A stretch of DNA of 64,000 bases from Pelomonas sp. Root1237 (GCF_001425055.1 NZ_LMDK01000006.1:1-64000); one strand, 5' to 3'. Shown: positions 36,649 through 45,549, counted from the first letter of the stretch. Translations and numbers: made by a program. The notes: a model not told the origin generated them from the letters alone.

Positions 36649-36654
36649 TTCGTT

Positions 36655-36739
<85 letters not shown>

Positions 36740-36794
36740 TTTCAGGGAGGCCGGACTATAGCCTAGTTCTCAGCCCTCCCACGACGAAGTCGAC

Positions 36795-38306
36795 TCAGAT
36801 GTCGAACTTCACTCCCTGAGCAAGAGGCAGCTCGCTCGAGTAATTCACCGTGTTGGTGGTGCGGCGCATATAGGCCTTCCAGGCATCCGAACCGCTCTCG
36901 CGGCCGCCGCCCGTTTCCTTCTCGCCACCAAACGCACCGCCGATCTCCGCACCGGACGTGCCAATGTTGACGTTGGCGATGCCGCAGTCGCTGCCCGAGG
37001 CGCTCATGAAGCGCTCGGCCTCGCGGATGTCGGTTGTGAAGATCGCGCTCGACAAACCTTGCGGCACGCCGTTCTGCAGCTCGATGGCTTCTTCCAGCGT
37101 CTTGTACTTCAGCGTGTACAGGATGGGCGCGAAGGTCTCGTGGCACACCACTTCGGTCTGCGAAGGCATGCGCACCAGAGCCGGCACGGCGTAGTAGGCC
37201 TCGGGGAAGCGATCGGCCAGCGCGCGCTCGCCACCTGACACAAGGCCGCCCTGCTCGCGCGCGGCGCTCAAGGCAAACTGCATCGCGTCGAAGGACTGCG
37301 CGTCGATCAGCGGACCGATCAGCGTGCCCTGCTCAACCGGCGAACCGATGGGCAGCTGGGCGCGGGCGCGGTCCAGGCGCTCGACCAGGGCGTCATGGAT
37401 GCTCTCGTGGGCGATGACGCGGCGCGTCGTCGTGCAGCGCTGGCCGGCCGTGCCGTAGGCGCCGAACAGGATGCCGCGCACCGCCAGCTCCAGGTCGGCG
37501 CTGGGCGTGACGATGATGGCGTTGTTGCCACCCAGCTCCAGCAGCGAACGGCCGAAGCGCGCCGCCACGCGCGGGCCAACGGCGCGGCCCATGCGGGTCG
37601 AGCCGGTGGCGGAGACCAGCGCCACACGGGCGTCGTCGACCATCGCTTCGCCGACATCGGCGCGGCCGATGATCAGCTCGGACAGGCCGTCAGGCGCGGC
37701 GTTACCGGCGGCGCGGTAGGCCTTCAGCGCGCGTTCGAACAGGGCCTGCGTGGCCAGCGCGGTCAGCGGCGTCTTCTCGGACGGCTTCCACACGCAGGTG
37801 TCGCCGGCCACCAGCGCCAGCGCCGAGTTCCAGGCCCAGACGGCCACGGGGAAGTTGAAGGCCGAGATGATGCCAACGACGCCCAGCGGCAGCCACTGTT
37901 CCATCATGCGATGGCCCGGGCGCTCGCTGGCAATGGTCAGGCCATGCAGCTGGCGCGACAGACCGACGGCGAACTCGCAGATGTCGATCATTTCCTGGAC
38001 TTCGCCCAGGCCTTCGCTCGTGACCTTGCCGGCTTCGATGGAGACCAGCTGGGCCAGTTGCACCTTGTGGGTACGCAGCTCTTCGCCGAACAAGCGGATC
38101 AGCTCACCGCGCTTGGGGGCGGGCACGACGCGCCAGGCCTTGAAGGCCTCGGCTGCACGGCCGACGGCCGCCTTCATGTCGGCCGCGCTGGCGGTGGGCA
38201 ACTGGGCCAGCACGCTGCCGTCGATGGGCGAGCGCACGGTCAGGTCGCCCGAACTGGGCAGATGGACGCCGAGGGCGTCGAGGACGGAAAGGGTTTGTTG
38301 CTTCAT
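36795..38306 (-). CDS. amaB: Aldehyde dehydrogenase, ALDH7 type (L-piperidine-6-carboxylate / aminoadipate semialdehyde)
   Basis: A 503-residue aldehyde dehydrogenase. The catalytic cysteine is Cys291 in GTAGQRCTTTRR and the general base Glu257 in LLELGGNNAIIV; NFPVAVWAWNSALALVAGDT binds NAD. The overall sequence, including GAFGGEKETGGGRESGSDAW, matches ALDH7/AmaB, which oxidises the lysine-derived semialdehyde to 2-aminoadipate. An ATG at 38315 would add three residues. It lies 17 bases behind a saccharopine-dehydrogenase-fold gene, which should make the semialdehyde. Confidence 0.9.
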   Translation of the reverse strand: MKQQTLSVLDALGVHLPSSGDLTVRSPIDGSVLAQLPTASAADMKAAVGRAAEAFKAWRVVPAPKRGELIRLFGEELRTHKVQLAQLVSIEAGKVTSEGLGEVQEMIDICEFAVGLSRQLHGLTIASERPGHRMMEQWLPLGVVGIISAFNFPVAVWAWNSALALVAGDTCVWKPSEKTPLTALATQALFERALKAYRAAGNAAPDGLSELIIGRADVGEAMVDDARVALVSATGSTRMGRAVGPRVAARFGRSLLELGGNNAIIVTPSADLELAVRGILFGAYGTAGQRCTTTRRVIAHESIHDALVERLDRARAQLPIGSPVEQGTLIGPLIDAQSFDAMQFALSAAREQGGLVSGGERALADRFPEAYYAVPALVRMPSQTEVVCHETFAPILYTLKYKTLEEAIELQNGVPQGLSSAIFTTDIREAERFMSASGSDCGIANVNIGTSGAEIGGAFGGEKETGGGRESGSDAWKAYMRRTTNTVNYSSELPLAQGVKFDI

Positions 38307-38323
38307 GGTCCGCATTGTCCCGA

Positions 38324-39418
38324 TCAGGAGATGGACTCGACTTGACGGGACTGTTGATACGCCGAGCCGAAGCGGTTGGCAAGGAAGTCAGGCAGGCTGA
38401 CTTCTTCCTGGCGGACAAAGCCCTTCTGCGGCAGCTTGCCTTCGCGGAACAGGTCGACGGCGGCGCAGATGCCGGCGGCGGTCGTGATCTGGATGGCGCT
38501 CAAGGGCTGGGCACCGTCACGCGTGGCGAAGATCTTGCGGGCAAAGACTTCCTGCAGCAGCACACCGTTCTTCTGGCCCGACACGGTCACGAAGACGAGG
38601 ACGACGTCCTGCATCGTCGCGGGCATGCTCTTGCGCATGATGTCCTTCAGCAGGTTCTGGTCGCCCTTCAGGCCCAGGTCGCCCAGCAGGAACTGCATCA
38701 GGTCGCGGTGGCCGGGGTAGCGCACGGTCTTGTAGTCGAGGTTGCGCACCTTGCCCGCCCAGGTCTCGCACAGCGTGCCCAGGCCGCCGGAGGTGTTGAA
38801 GGCCTCGTACTCGGTGCCGTCCAGGCTGAAGTGCTCCAGGCCTTCCAGCGGTAGCGCAGAGATGGTCTCGCCTTCGTGCACGGCCTCGCAGGGGTGGCAG
38901 TACTCGTTGATGAGGCCGTCGACCGACCAGGTCAGGTTGTACTTCAGCGCGTTGGTCGGGAAGGCCGGCAGGGCACCGACGCGCATCTGCACGTCGCGTA
39001 CCGAGTCGAAGCCGCTGGCCAGATGGTGGGCCACGATGCCGATGAAGCCCGGCGCCAGGCCGCACTGCGGCATGAAGGCGGTCTTGGCGCCTTGGGCCAT
39101 CTTCATGATGGCCTTGGTGGCGGCGACGTCTTCGGTCAGGTCGAAGTAGTGGCAGCCGCACTCCAGGGCCAGTTCGGCAGCCGTGATGGCCAGGTGGTAG
39201 GGCAGCGCGTTGACGACGGCGTCCTTGCCGCGCAGCTGGGCAGCCAGGGCGGCGCGGTTGTCGCTGTCGACCTCGGCGGTGGCGATGCCCTCGGTGGCCA
39301 GCACCTTCAGGTAGCCGGGGTTCTTGTCCAGCACCGTCACTTGATAGTCGCCAGTGGCGTGCAGCAGGCGGGCGATGGTCTGGCCGATGTGGCCGGCGCC
39401 AAGCAGGGCGATCTTCAT
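38324..39418 (-). CDS. Saccharopine dehydrogenase-family protein, probable lysine 6-dehydrogenase
   Basis: A 364-residue NAD-binding protein beginning MKIALLGAGHIGQTIARLLH, with the saccharopine dehydrogenase pattern (CGCHYFDLTEDVAATKAIM, MPQCGLAPGFIGIVAHHLA). Proteins of this length next to AmaB resemble lysine 6-dehydrogenase, which deaminates the lysine side chain directly, rather than two-domain saccharopine dehydrogenase. GGAG precedes the ATG at 39418. It forms an operon with amaB and is divergent from an Lrp-type regulator. Confidence 0.82.
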   Translation of the reverse strand: MKIALLGAGHIGQTIARLLHATGDYQVTVLDKNPGYLKVLATEGIATAEVDSDNRAALAAQLRGKDAVVNALPYHLAITAAELALECGCHYFDLTEDVAATKAIMKMAQGAKTAFMPQCGLAPGFIGIVAHHLASGFDSVRDVQMRVGALPAFPTNALKYNLTWSVDGLINEYCHPCEAVHEGETISALPLEGLEHFSLDGTEYEAFNTSGGLGTLCETWAGKVRNLDYKTVRYPGHRDLMQFLLGDLGLKGDQNLLKDIMRKSMPATMQDVVLVFVTVSGQKNGVLLQEVFARKIFATRDGAQPLSAIQITTAAGICAAVDLFREGKLPQKGFVRQEEVSLPDFLANRFGSAYQQSRQVESIS

Positions 39419-39511
39419 GAGGGGCTCCAGGCAGGTGTTTGCGTTGGGCCGAACTCTAGGCAGTGGTGATGACGAAAGAAAGCGCCACTCCGACGAAAGC
39501 AATTGCTGTTT

Positions 39512-39537
39512 CGACGATTCGTCGCGATGATTCGTCG
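39512..39537. promoter_or_regulatory. Tandem inverted-repeat operator upstream of the Lrp-type gene
   Basis: Two adjoining 13-base sites: CGACGATTCGTCG at 39512-39524 (perfect 6-1-6) and CGATGATTCGTCG at 39525-39537 (one mismatch). They end two bases before the regulator's ATG and lie in the divergent region with the lysine operon. This layout fits autoregulation by an Lrp-type protein. Confidence 0.6.
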
Positions 39538-39539
39538 TT

Positions 39540-40004
39540 ATGGATGAATCGCGGGTAAACCCGAATCCCTCGCCAGACGACCTGGACCGACGCCTGATCC
39601 TGCTGCTGCAGGCCAATGCGCGGGAGAGCACGGCGACGCTGGCGCGCAAGCTCGGCGTCGCGCGAACCACCGTCGTCGCACGGCTGGCGCGGCTGGAGGC
39701 CAGCGGCCGCATCGTTGGCTACACGGCCCGCCTGGGCGGCGATGAAGCCGGCCGCAGCGTGCAGGCCTTTGTCGGCATCACCGTCAGCCCCAAGGCCGGT
39801 CGCGAAGTCGTCAAGCGACTAGCAGAACTGCCCGAGCTGCGCCAGCTCGCCTCCGTCAGCGGTGAATTCGATTACATGGCGCTGCTGCGCGCCGACACTA
39901 CGGCCCGACTCGACGCCCTGCTCGACGAGATCGGCGAGATCGACGGCGTGCTGCGCACCAACAGTTCGGTCGTGCTGGCTTTGCGCGTCGACCGACAAAC
40001 CTGA
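39540..40004 (+). CDS. Lrp/AsnC-family regulator
   Basis: A 154-residue regulator with an N-terminal winged helix (DDLDRRLILLLQANARESTA, LGVARTTVVARLARLEASGR) and a C-terminal ligand-sensing RAM/ACT domain (GEFDYMALLRADT). It is divergent from the lysine dehydrogenase/amaB operon, so it probably senses lysine or a catabolite and controls that operon (inference). An NnrU-family gene follows after 23 bases. Confidence 0.92.
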   Translation: MDESRVNPNPSPDDLDRRLILLLQANARESTATLARKLGVARTTVVARLARLEASGRIVGYTARLGGDEAGRSVQAFVGITVSPKAGREVVKRLAELPELRQLASVSGEFDYMALLRADTTARLDALLDEIGEIDGVLRTNSSVVLALRVDRQT

Positions 40005-40027
40005 ACCAGACAGAACTGGAGACCACG

Positions 40028-40597
40028 ATGACCTGGCTTGCCCTCGGCCTCGCCCTCTTTCTCGGCATCCACCTGATTCGCGCGCTGGCGCCGCAATGGC
40101 GCGACGCGCAAATGGCGCGGCTCGGCGAGAAGGGCTGGAAGGGCCTCTACACCCTGGTCTCCCTCATCGGCTTCGGGCTGATCCTCTGGGGCTTCTCGCA
40201 AGCGCGGCTCAATCCCATCGTGCTGTGGCCGCCCATCCACGGCATGAACCACGCGGCCGCATCGCTGATGCTCGTCGCCATGATCCTGATGGCCGCAGCC
40301 TATGTGCCGCGCAATCACATCAAGGCCAAGCTGCAACATCCGATGACGCTCTCGGTCAAGGTCTGGGCCTTTGCTCACCTGATCGCCAACAACACGCTGG
40401 CCGACGTGATGCTGTTCGGCAGCTTCCTCGTCTGGGCCATTCTGGTCTTTCGCGCCGCGCGGCGTCGGCCAGGGCCGGTGCCGGCCGCTGGCACGTTGGC
40501 CGGCACGGCGGCCACCATCGCCGTCGGCGTCGCGCTGTGGGCCTTCTTCGCCTTCTGGGCGCACGCGGCCTGGCTGGGCATCGCACCGTTGGGGTAG
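40028..40597 (+). CDS. NnrU-family membrane protein
   Basis: A 189-residue protein with five to six hydrophobic helices, starting MTWLALGLALFLGIHLIRAL, with GEKGWKGLYTLVSLIGFGLI and HPMTLSVKVWAFAHLIANNT, the NnrU signature. NnrU was named for a denitrification locus; its biochemical role is unclear. There are no denitrification genes nearby. A gene start 23 bases after the Lrp gene suggests cotranscription. Confidence 0.85.
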   Translation: MTWLALGLALFLGIHLIRALAPQWRDAQMARLGEKGWKGLYTLVSLIGFGLILWGFSQARLNPIVLWPPIHGMNHAAASLMLVAMILMAAAYVPRNHIKAKLQHPMTLSVKVWAFAHLIANNTLADVMLFGSFLVWAILVFRAARRRPGPVPAAGTLAGTAATIAVGVALWAFFAFWAHAAWLGIAPLG

Positions 40598-40671
40598 GCG
40601 GCGCACGCCCATGAACCCAGGGCCTCGGCGAGGCGCTGCGCGCGCAGCGGTACGCGTAGACTCGAAGGTAG

Positions 40672-41460
40672 ATGATTCGCCGCTCTTGGATGCGCTTTTT
40701 GGCCTGCCTTCTGGGCCTGGCGGCAACGGTCGCCACCGCGGCAGACGCCCAGGTCAGGCCTCTCACTGCCTGCGGCGAACCCGGCATCGGGCCGCCCTGG
40801 CTGTACCGCACGCCGGGCCTGCCGCAGCAGCTGAACGGCTTCCTCGTCGATCTCTGGCCGCCGCTGTTTGCCAAGCTCGGTGTCGAGCTCAAGTTGATCG
40901 GCGACCTGCCGTTCAAGCGCTGCCTGCGGGCCGTCGCGTCCGGCGAGATCGATTTCGCGCTCGCGGCCTATTACGACGACGAGCGCGGCAAGACGCTGGC
41001 CTTCTCCAAGCCCTACAAGACGTTCACGCCCCAGGTCTTCTTCCGCAAGGCGCAGCCCTTGCAGATTTCCGACCGCGCCGGGCTGAAGCGCTGGCGCGGC
41101 TGTGGCAAGAACGGTTCAACTTATGCCCACTACGGCCTGGGCCCGGGTGACCTGGACCAGGGGGCGCGCAACTACCAGCAGCTGATCGAGAAGCTGCTGC
41201 TCGGCCGCTGCGACTACTTTGTCGAAGAGATCGAAGTCATCGAGCAATGGGAGCTCGGCAAGGTCGACCACCTGGCCACGCCGGGGCTGGCCCATGCGCC
41301 GCTGTCGGACGTCTCACCACCGGCCTTCCATGTGGTCGCCGCACGGGGGAGCGCGGCGGCGGAGCTGCTGCCACGCCTGGATGCCGCCTTCGCCGAGGCC
41401 ACGCGCAAGGGTGAAGTGGCGCGCCACTGGAAGCGCCACGCAGGCAAGCTGCTCTACTGA
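40672..41460 (+). CDS. Periplasmic solute-binding protein (SBP_bac_3-like)
   Basis: A 262-residue protein with a signal peptide (LACLLGLAATVATAADA) and a family 3 binding fold (FLVDLWPPLFAKLGVELKLI, FALAAYYDDERGKTLAFSKP). Such proteins bind polar amino acids for ABC transport or act as sensors; no permease genes are adjacent, so it is an orphan. It ends three bases before panE on the other strand. Confidence 0.8.
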   Translation: MIRRSWMRFLACLLGLAATVATAADAQVRPLTACGEPGIGPPWLYRTPGLPQQLNGFLVDLWPPLFAKLGVELKLIGDLPFKRCLRAVASGEIDFALAAYYDDERGKTLAFSKPYKTFTPQVFFRKAQPLQISDRAGLKRWRGCGKNGSTYAHYGLGPGDLDQGARNYQQLIEKLLLGRCDYFVEEIEVIEQWELGKVDHLATPGLAHAPLSDVSPPAFHVVAARGSAAAELLPRLDAAFAEATRKGEVARHWKRHAGKLLY

Positions 41461-41463
41461 ACC

Positions 41464-42444
41464 TCAGGCGGCCGACTGGCCGCGGCATGCGTCCATCAAC
41501 CTCGTCAACCCCAGCAACGCATCCAGCATCGGCGTCGCCACGCCGAGCTGCTGCGCCAGCTCCCGCGGCGCCGCCAGCAATGCGTCGGTCTCGATAGGCC
41601 GCCCCGCCTCGATGTCCTGCAGCATCGAGGTCTTGAAGGCCCCGAGCGAGCGCGTGATGGTGTGCCGGTCCTGCGGCGTCTGGGCGATCGGGCAGCCCAT
41701 GCCTTCACCGACCTCGGCGGCCTCCGCCATGATGGCCGTCGTGAACTCGCGCACGAGGTCGTCGTCCAGGATGCGGTCCGTCGTGGCGCGGGTCAGCGCC
41801 GAGACCGGGTTGGTCGTCATATTGCCCCAGAGCTTGTACCAGGCGTCACGCTGGATGCTCTCGGCCGCCTTGGCCTCGAAGCCGGCGTCGCCGAGCAGCG
41901 CGATCAGCGCATCGACGGCCAGGCTCGTGCCGCCCGTGGCCTCGCCGATCAGCAGGCCGTTGCCCATCACGTGGTGGACCCAGCCCGGGCCGCGCAGCGC
42001 GCAGCTGGCATGAACGACGCAGCCGATGACGCGCTGGGGCGGGATCAGCGCGGCGATGCGGCCATCGGGGTCCACGCATTTCAGCGTCAGCCCCTGCACG
42101 GGCAAGCCGGCCGTGAACCACCATGGCAGGCCGTTCAGCGCCGTGAGCACGCGCGTGTCCGGCCCGCAAAGCTGGGCGACCTGGGCCGCGACGCCGGCGA
42201 TGGCCGGGCCCTTGACGGCGAGGATGACCAGGTCCTGCAGGCCGAGCTCGGCGGCGTCGCCGGTCACGCGCAGCGGCGCACGCCAGCTGTCCTCGCCGCT
42301 GTCCAGCCGCAGGCCGTGCTCACGCACGGCCGCCAGCGTGTCGCCGCGGGCCAGGGCGCTGACGGCCACACCTTCGACGCGTTGCAGATGCGCGGCCATC
42401 CAGCCGCCGATGGCCCCCAGGCCGACGATACAGACCTTAAACAT
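41464..42444 (-). CDS. panE: 2-dehydropantoate 2-reductase-like enzyme
   Basis: A 326-residue ketopantoate reductase-family protein. The dinucleotide-binding loop is MFKVCIVGLGAIGGWMAAHL; the catalytic lysine lies in IQRDAWYKLWGNMTTNPVSA, and the later NPV and serine-rich DRHTITRSLGAFKTSMLQDIEAGRPIE region, cited here in part as SMLQDIEAGRPIE, is typical. It makes pantoate for coenzyme A, or reduces a related 2-oxo acid; paralogues are common. The ATG at 42444 is followed at once by a large palindromic element upstream. Confidence 0.88.
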   Translation of the reverse strand: MFKVCIVGLGAIGGWMAAHLQRVEGVAVSALARGDTLAAVREHGLRLDSGEDSWRAPLRVTGDAAELGLQDLVILAVKGPAIAGVAAQVAQLCGPDTRVLTALNGLPWWFTAGLPVQGLTLKCVDPDGRIAALIPPQRVIGCVVHASCALRGPGWVHHVMGNGLLIGEATGGTSLAVDALIALLGDAGFEAKAAESIQRDAWYKLWGNMTTNPVSALTRATTDRILDDDLVREFTTAIMAEAAEVGEGMGCPIAQTPQDRHTITRSLGAFKTSMLQDIEAGRPIETDALLAAPRELAQQLGVATPMLDALLGLTRLMDACRGQSAA

Positions 42445-42446
42445 GG

Positions 42447-42716
42447 GGGGGCCTGCTCGCCCTCAGGGGGGCGATGCGAGAGGGGCTGCGCGGGTGCAGG
42501 GCTAGGCGTGGCGCTGAAGCCCGGGCTTGCCGCCCGGGCAAGGCGCCCAACAACGCCATGCGCCCGCGCAGCCCCTCTCCCGAAGGGTTGTCACTCAAAA
42601 GCCCGCGCGCGGCGTTGCGCAGCCTCGCTGGGGACGACCCCAGCTTCGACTTCGCGCCTTGCTCGCGGGTTTTTGAGTGGCAACGCATCCGTTCCCCTGA
42701 GGGTGAGCAGGCCCCC
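42447..42716. repeat. Large three-stem palindromic element A
   Basis: 270 bases. The outer arms are 42447-42469 and 42694-42716 (22 of 23 paired). Inside are two long hairpins: 42478-42494 with 42563-42579 (17 of 17) capped by GCCCGGG/CCCGGGC (519-525 and 533-539), and 42588-42607 with 42664-42683 (18 of 20, both exceptions G-U compatible) capped by GCTGGGG ACGA CCCCAGC (42627-42644). No coding sequence. It separates divergent panE and the protease/hydrolase fusion gene. Confidence 0.85.
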
Positions 42717-42786
42717 AGTCTCGCATGCGGACTTGTCCGTGCGAAAGGCTGCGGCCATCATCCGCCGTCCTCCCGAGGAGACCACC

Positions 42787-45018
42787 ATGGCCACCAAGAC
42801 CCGCAAGCCCGCCGCTGCCAAGAAGGCCGCCGCCAATGCCGTTGCCGCGCCCAAACTGGACGCACGCCCCGATCGCCTGGACCTGCGCGATCTTGTCTAC
42901 CGCTCGCCGCTGCGCTCCCTGCCGCCGCGCTGGCCGATGGACAGCGACCTGAAACGACTGCTGCCCGCCTACGTGAAAGCTGGCCGCATCCTCAACCAGG
43001 GCAATGAAGGCGCCTGCACCGGCTTCGGCCTGGCCTGCGTGACCAACTACCTCTACTGGCTGCGCCACCTCGACGCGCCACGCAGCCGCACGCAGCCCGA
43101 AACCGTCAGCCCGCGCATGTTCTACGAGCTGGCCAAGCTCTACGACGAATGGCCCGGCCAGGACTACGAGGGCTCGTCCTGCCGCGGCGCCCTCAAGGGC
43201 TGGCACAAGCACGGCGTCTGCTCCTTCAAGCTGTGGCCCTATCCGCTGGACAAGAAGGGCAACGGCATCTTCGAGCGCCCCGCGGCGGGCTGGGACGATG
43301 ACGCGACGACGCGAGCGCTCGGCGTCTACTACCGCGTCGACAAGAAGAGCGTCGTCGACATGCAGGCAGCCATCTACGAGATCGGCGCCATCTATGTCTC
43401 GGGCGACGTGCACGACGGTTGGACGCTTGACGAATCGCCCATGCCGGCCAGCCACGACAAGCTGCCGCGCATTGAGCGCATGGCCCGCAAGACCGGTGGG
43501 CACGCCTTTGCGCTGGTGGGCTACAACGAGCGCGGCTTCGTCGTGCAGAACAGCTGGGGCACCGGCTGGGGCGCCAGCGGCTTCGCCGTCCTCAGCTACG
43601 AGGACTGGATCACCAACGGCACCGATGCCTGGGCCGTTGCCCTGGGCGTGCCCCAGGACCTGTCGGACATCAAGAGCCGCCAAGCCGTGGCAGCCAAGAC
43701 GGCAAGAGGCGCCAAGGCCGCGCGCGTGGCCGGCGGGTTTCGCGCCATGGCCGGCCGCGGCCTGTCGGACGTTGGCGCGACGCTGCGTGTCGATGACAAC
43801 CCGCGCGATGACCCCTGGCCCATCAACCACGTCTTCGCCCACAAGCCCTACCAGCCATTGCGCACCGACGAGGCCTACACCCACAGCCTGGTCTCGGGCA
43901 ACGACGGCCAGCTGATGGCGACCGACTTCACCCGCTCCCGCGACGACCGCGAAGGCCTGGCACGCGAGATCGTCGTCGAGCGCCCCGCCGCCTGGTTCAA
44001 GGCCAGCAAGGGCAAGACCGTCAAGCTCGCCATCTACGCCCATGGCGGGCTGAACTCGGAGATCGGCTCCGTCCAGCGCATCCGCGTGATGGCGCCCTAC
44101 TTCCTGGCCAACGACATCTACCCGCTGTTCTTCACGTGGAAGACAGGCCCCGGCGAGACGCTGACGGACATGCTCGAGGATCTCAAGCACCGCATCGTCG
44201 ACTCGGCCGACGTCAGCACCGGCACGCTGGACCGCCTGCGTGAGGTCGCCGCCGAGGCCAAGGACCGCGCCATCGAGGCCGTCGGTCGCCAGTTCGCGCG
44301 CGGCATCTGGAGCGAGATGCGCGAAAACGCCGAGGGCGGCGCGACGGCCGACCATGTGCTGGACCTGGCCGCACGCATGCTGCGCGAGCTGCGTGACGGG
44401 CTGGCCAAGAGCGGCAAGACGCTGGAAGTCCATCTCATCGGCCATTCGGCCGGCTCCATCCTGATCGGCCATCTGCTCGGCCGCCTGGGCGGCGCCAACG
44501 TCGTGCAGGCTGCCAGCTGCGAGCTTTACGCCGCCGCCTGCTCCAGCGGCTTCGCCGTGCAGCACTACGGTGCGGCAGCCCAGGCTGGCGTGCTGTCGCT
44601 GGACCGCCTGCGCCTGCACGTGCTGACCGATGCCAACGAGCGCGCCGACGGCCTGCCCAACGCCGAGCGCGACATCTACGGAAAGTCCCTGCTCTACCTC
44701 GTGTCGCGCGCGCTGGACGACATCCGCAAGCAGCCGCTGCTCGGCATGGAACGCGCCCTGGTGCCGCCGGACGCGGCGTGGCTGGACGACCAGTGGGCCG
44801 GCCCGCCGAATGGCGATGTTGCCGCCTGGCTCAAGCTCTGGCCCGGCGGCACCCTGCTGAACCGCGTCACGACGCCCAAGGTCCGCACGACCAAGGCCGG
44901 CGACCAGATCGATGCCAGCCACGGCAGCTTCGACAACAACATCGACGTCCTGACCGGCACGCTGGAGCGCATCCGCGGCGACGCCCTCGTCGCCCCGATG
45001 GAGTGGCTGGACTACTGA
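42787..45018 (+). CDS. Papain-like cysteine protease fused to a serine alpha/beta hydrolase
   Basis: A 743-residue protein. Residues 1-25 are Lys/Ala-rich with no signal peptide. Residues 35-290 form a C1A peptidase: oxyanion Gln71 and Cys77 (ILNQGNEGACTGFGLACVTN), His239 (TGGHAFALVGYNERG), Asn255 (VVQNSWGTGWGASGF). Residues 395-743 are an alpha/beta hydrolase: VKLAIYAHGGLNSE at the oxyanion strand, nucleophile Ser554 in HLIGHSAGSILI and His712 in DASHGSFDNN. The ATG at 42787 has a GAGGAGACC stretch before it. The protein is probably cytoplasmic. The partner or substrate is unknown. It is followed by an SRPBCC gene. Confidence 0.82.
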   Translation: MATKTRKPAAAKKAAANAVAAPKLDARPDRLDLRDLVYRSPLRSLPPRWPMDSDLKRLLPAYVKAGRILNQGNEGACTGFGLACVTNYLYWLRHLDAPRSRTQPETVSPRMFYELAKLYDEWPGQDYEGSSCRGALKGWHKHGVCSFKLWPYPLDKKGNGIFERPAAGWDDDATTRALGVYYRVDKKSVVDMQAAIYEIGAIYVSGDVHDGWTLDESPMPASHDKLPRIERMARKTGGHAFALVGYNERGFVVQNSWGTGWGASGFAVLSYEDWITNGTDAWAVALGVPQDLSDIKSRQAVAAKTARGAKAARVAGGFRAMAGRGLSDVGATLRVDDNPRDDPWPINHVFAHKPYQPLRTDEAYTHSLVSGNDGQLMATDFTRSRDDREGLAREIVVERPAAWFKASKGKTVKLAIYAHGGLNSEIGSVQRIRVMAPYFLANDIYPLFFTWKTGPGETLTDMLEDLKHRIVDSADVSTGTLDRLREVAAEAKDRAIEAVGRQFARGIWSEMRENAEGGATADHVLDLAARMLRELRDGLAKSGKTLEVHLIGHSAGSILIGHLLGRLGGANVVQAASCELYAAACSSGFAVQHYGAAAQAGVLSLDRLRLHVLTDANERADGLPNAERDIYGKSLLYLVSRALDDIRKQPLLGMERALVPPDAAWLDDQWAGPPNGDVAAWLKLWPGGTLLNRVTTPKVRTTKAGDQIDASHGSFDNNIDVLTGTLERIRGDALVAPMEWLDY

Positions 45019-45106
45019 CGCACTGGCGACGGTTGGAGATGTCCGGTTCCGGCCGGCGCAGCGCTGGACAAGCGGCCACCATGAGCCATCACTTCAGGAG
45101 ACGGCC

Positions 45107-45529
45107 ATGGCCTCCATCCACCGCGAAATCGTTGTCGACACCCCCGCCGCCGTGCTCTGGGACGCGATGCGCGACCCCGGCGCCCTGCACACCCGCCTCG
45201 CGCCCACCTTCATCACCGAGTGCCGGATGGACGGCAATACGAGTGGTGAGCAGGCCCGCGAGCTCCGCTTCGCCAATGGCATGACGGTGCGCGAACTCAT
45301 CATCGACATCGACGACGACCGCCGCCGCATCGCCTGGTCGGCCGTGGGCGGGCAGCTGACCCACCACAACGCCTCGACGCATATCTTTGAAGAAGGCAGC
45401 TCACGCTGCCGCGTCGTGTGGGTCGCCGACCTGCTGCCGCATGCACTGGCGCCGGCCATCGCCGGCATGATCGAGGAGGGGCTGCAGGCGATGAAGACCC
45501 ACGCCGAAAGGGTGGCATCGGGCCTCTGA
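45107..45529 (+). CDS. SRPBCC-fold (START-like) protein
   Basis: A 140-residue START/Bet v1-like protein beginning IHREIVVDTPAAVLWDAMRD, with DGNTSGEQARELRFANGMTV and a long C-terminal helix (AGMIEEGLQAMKTHAERV). The family binds hydrophobic ligands; a function cannot be assigned. AGGAG precedes the ATG. It is 88 bases downstream of the protease/hydrolase fusion and may share its transcript. Confidence 0.8.
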   Translation: MASIHREIVVDTPAAVLWDAMRDPGALHTRLAPTFITECRMDGNTSGEQARELRFANGMTVRELIIDIDDDRRRIAWSAVGGQLTHHNASTHIFEEGSSRCRVVWVADLLPHALAPAIAGMIEEGLQAMKTHAERVASGL

Positions 45530-45549
45530 GCTCGGCATACTGCGCCGCC

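Noticed and set aside
42447-42716. Riboswitch upstream of panE
   Set aside because: The structure is symmetric and no known ligand-binding consensus is recognisable.
42595-44922. Long open frame (775 codons) antisense to the protease/hydrolase fusion
   Set aside because: It mirrors the codon periodicity of the plus-strand gene, shows no domain motif, and such antisense frames are expected at this GC content.
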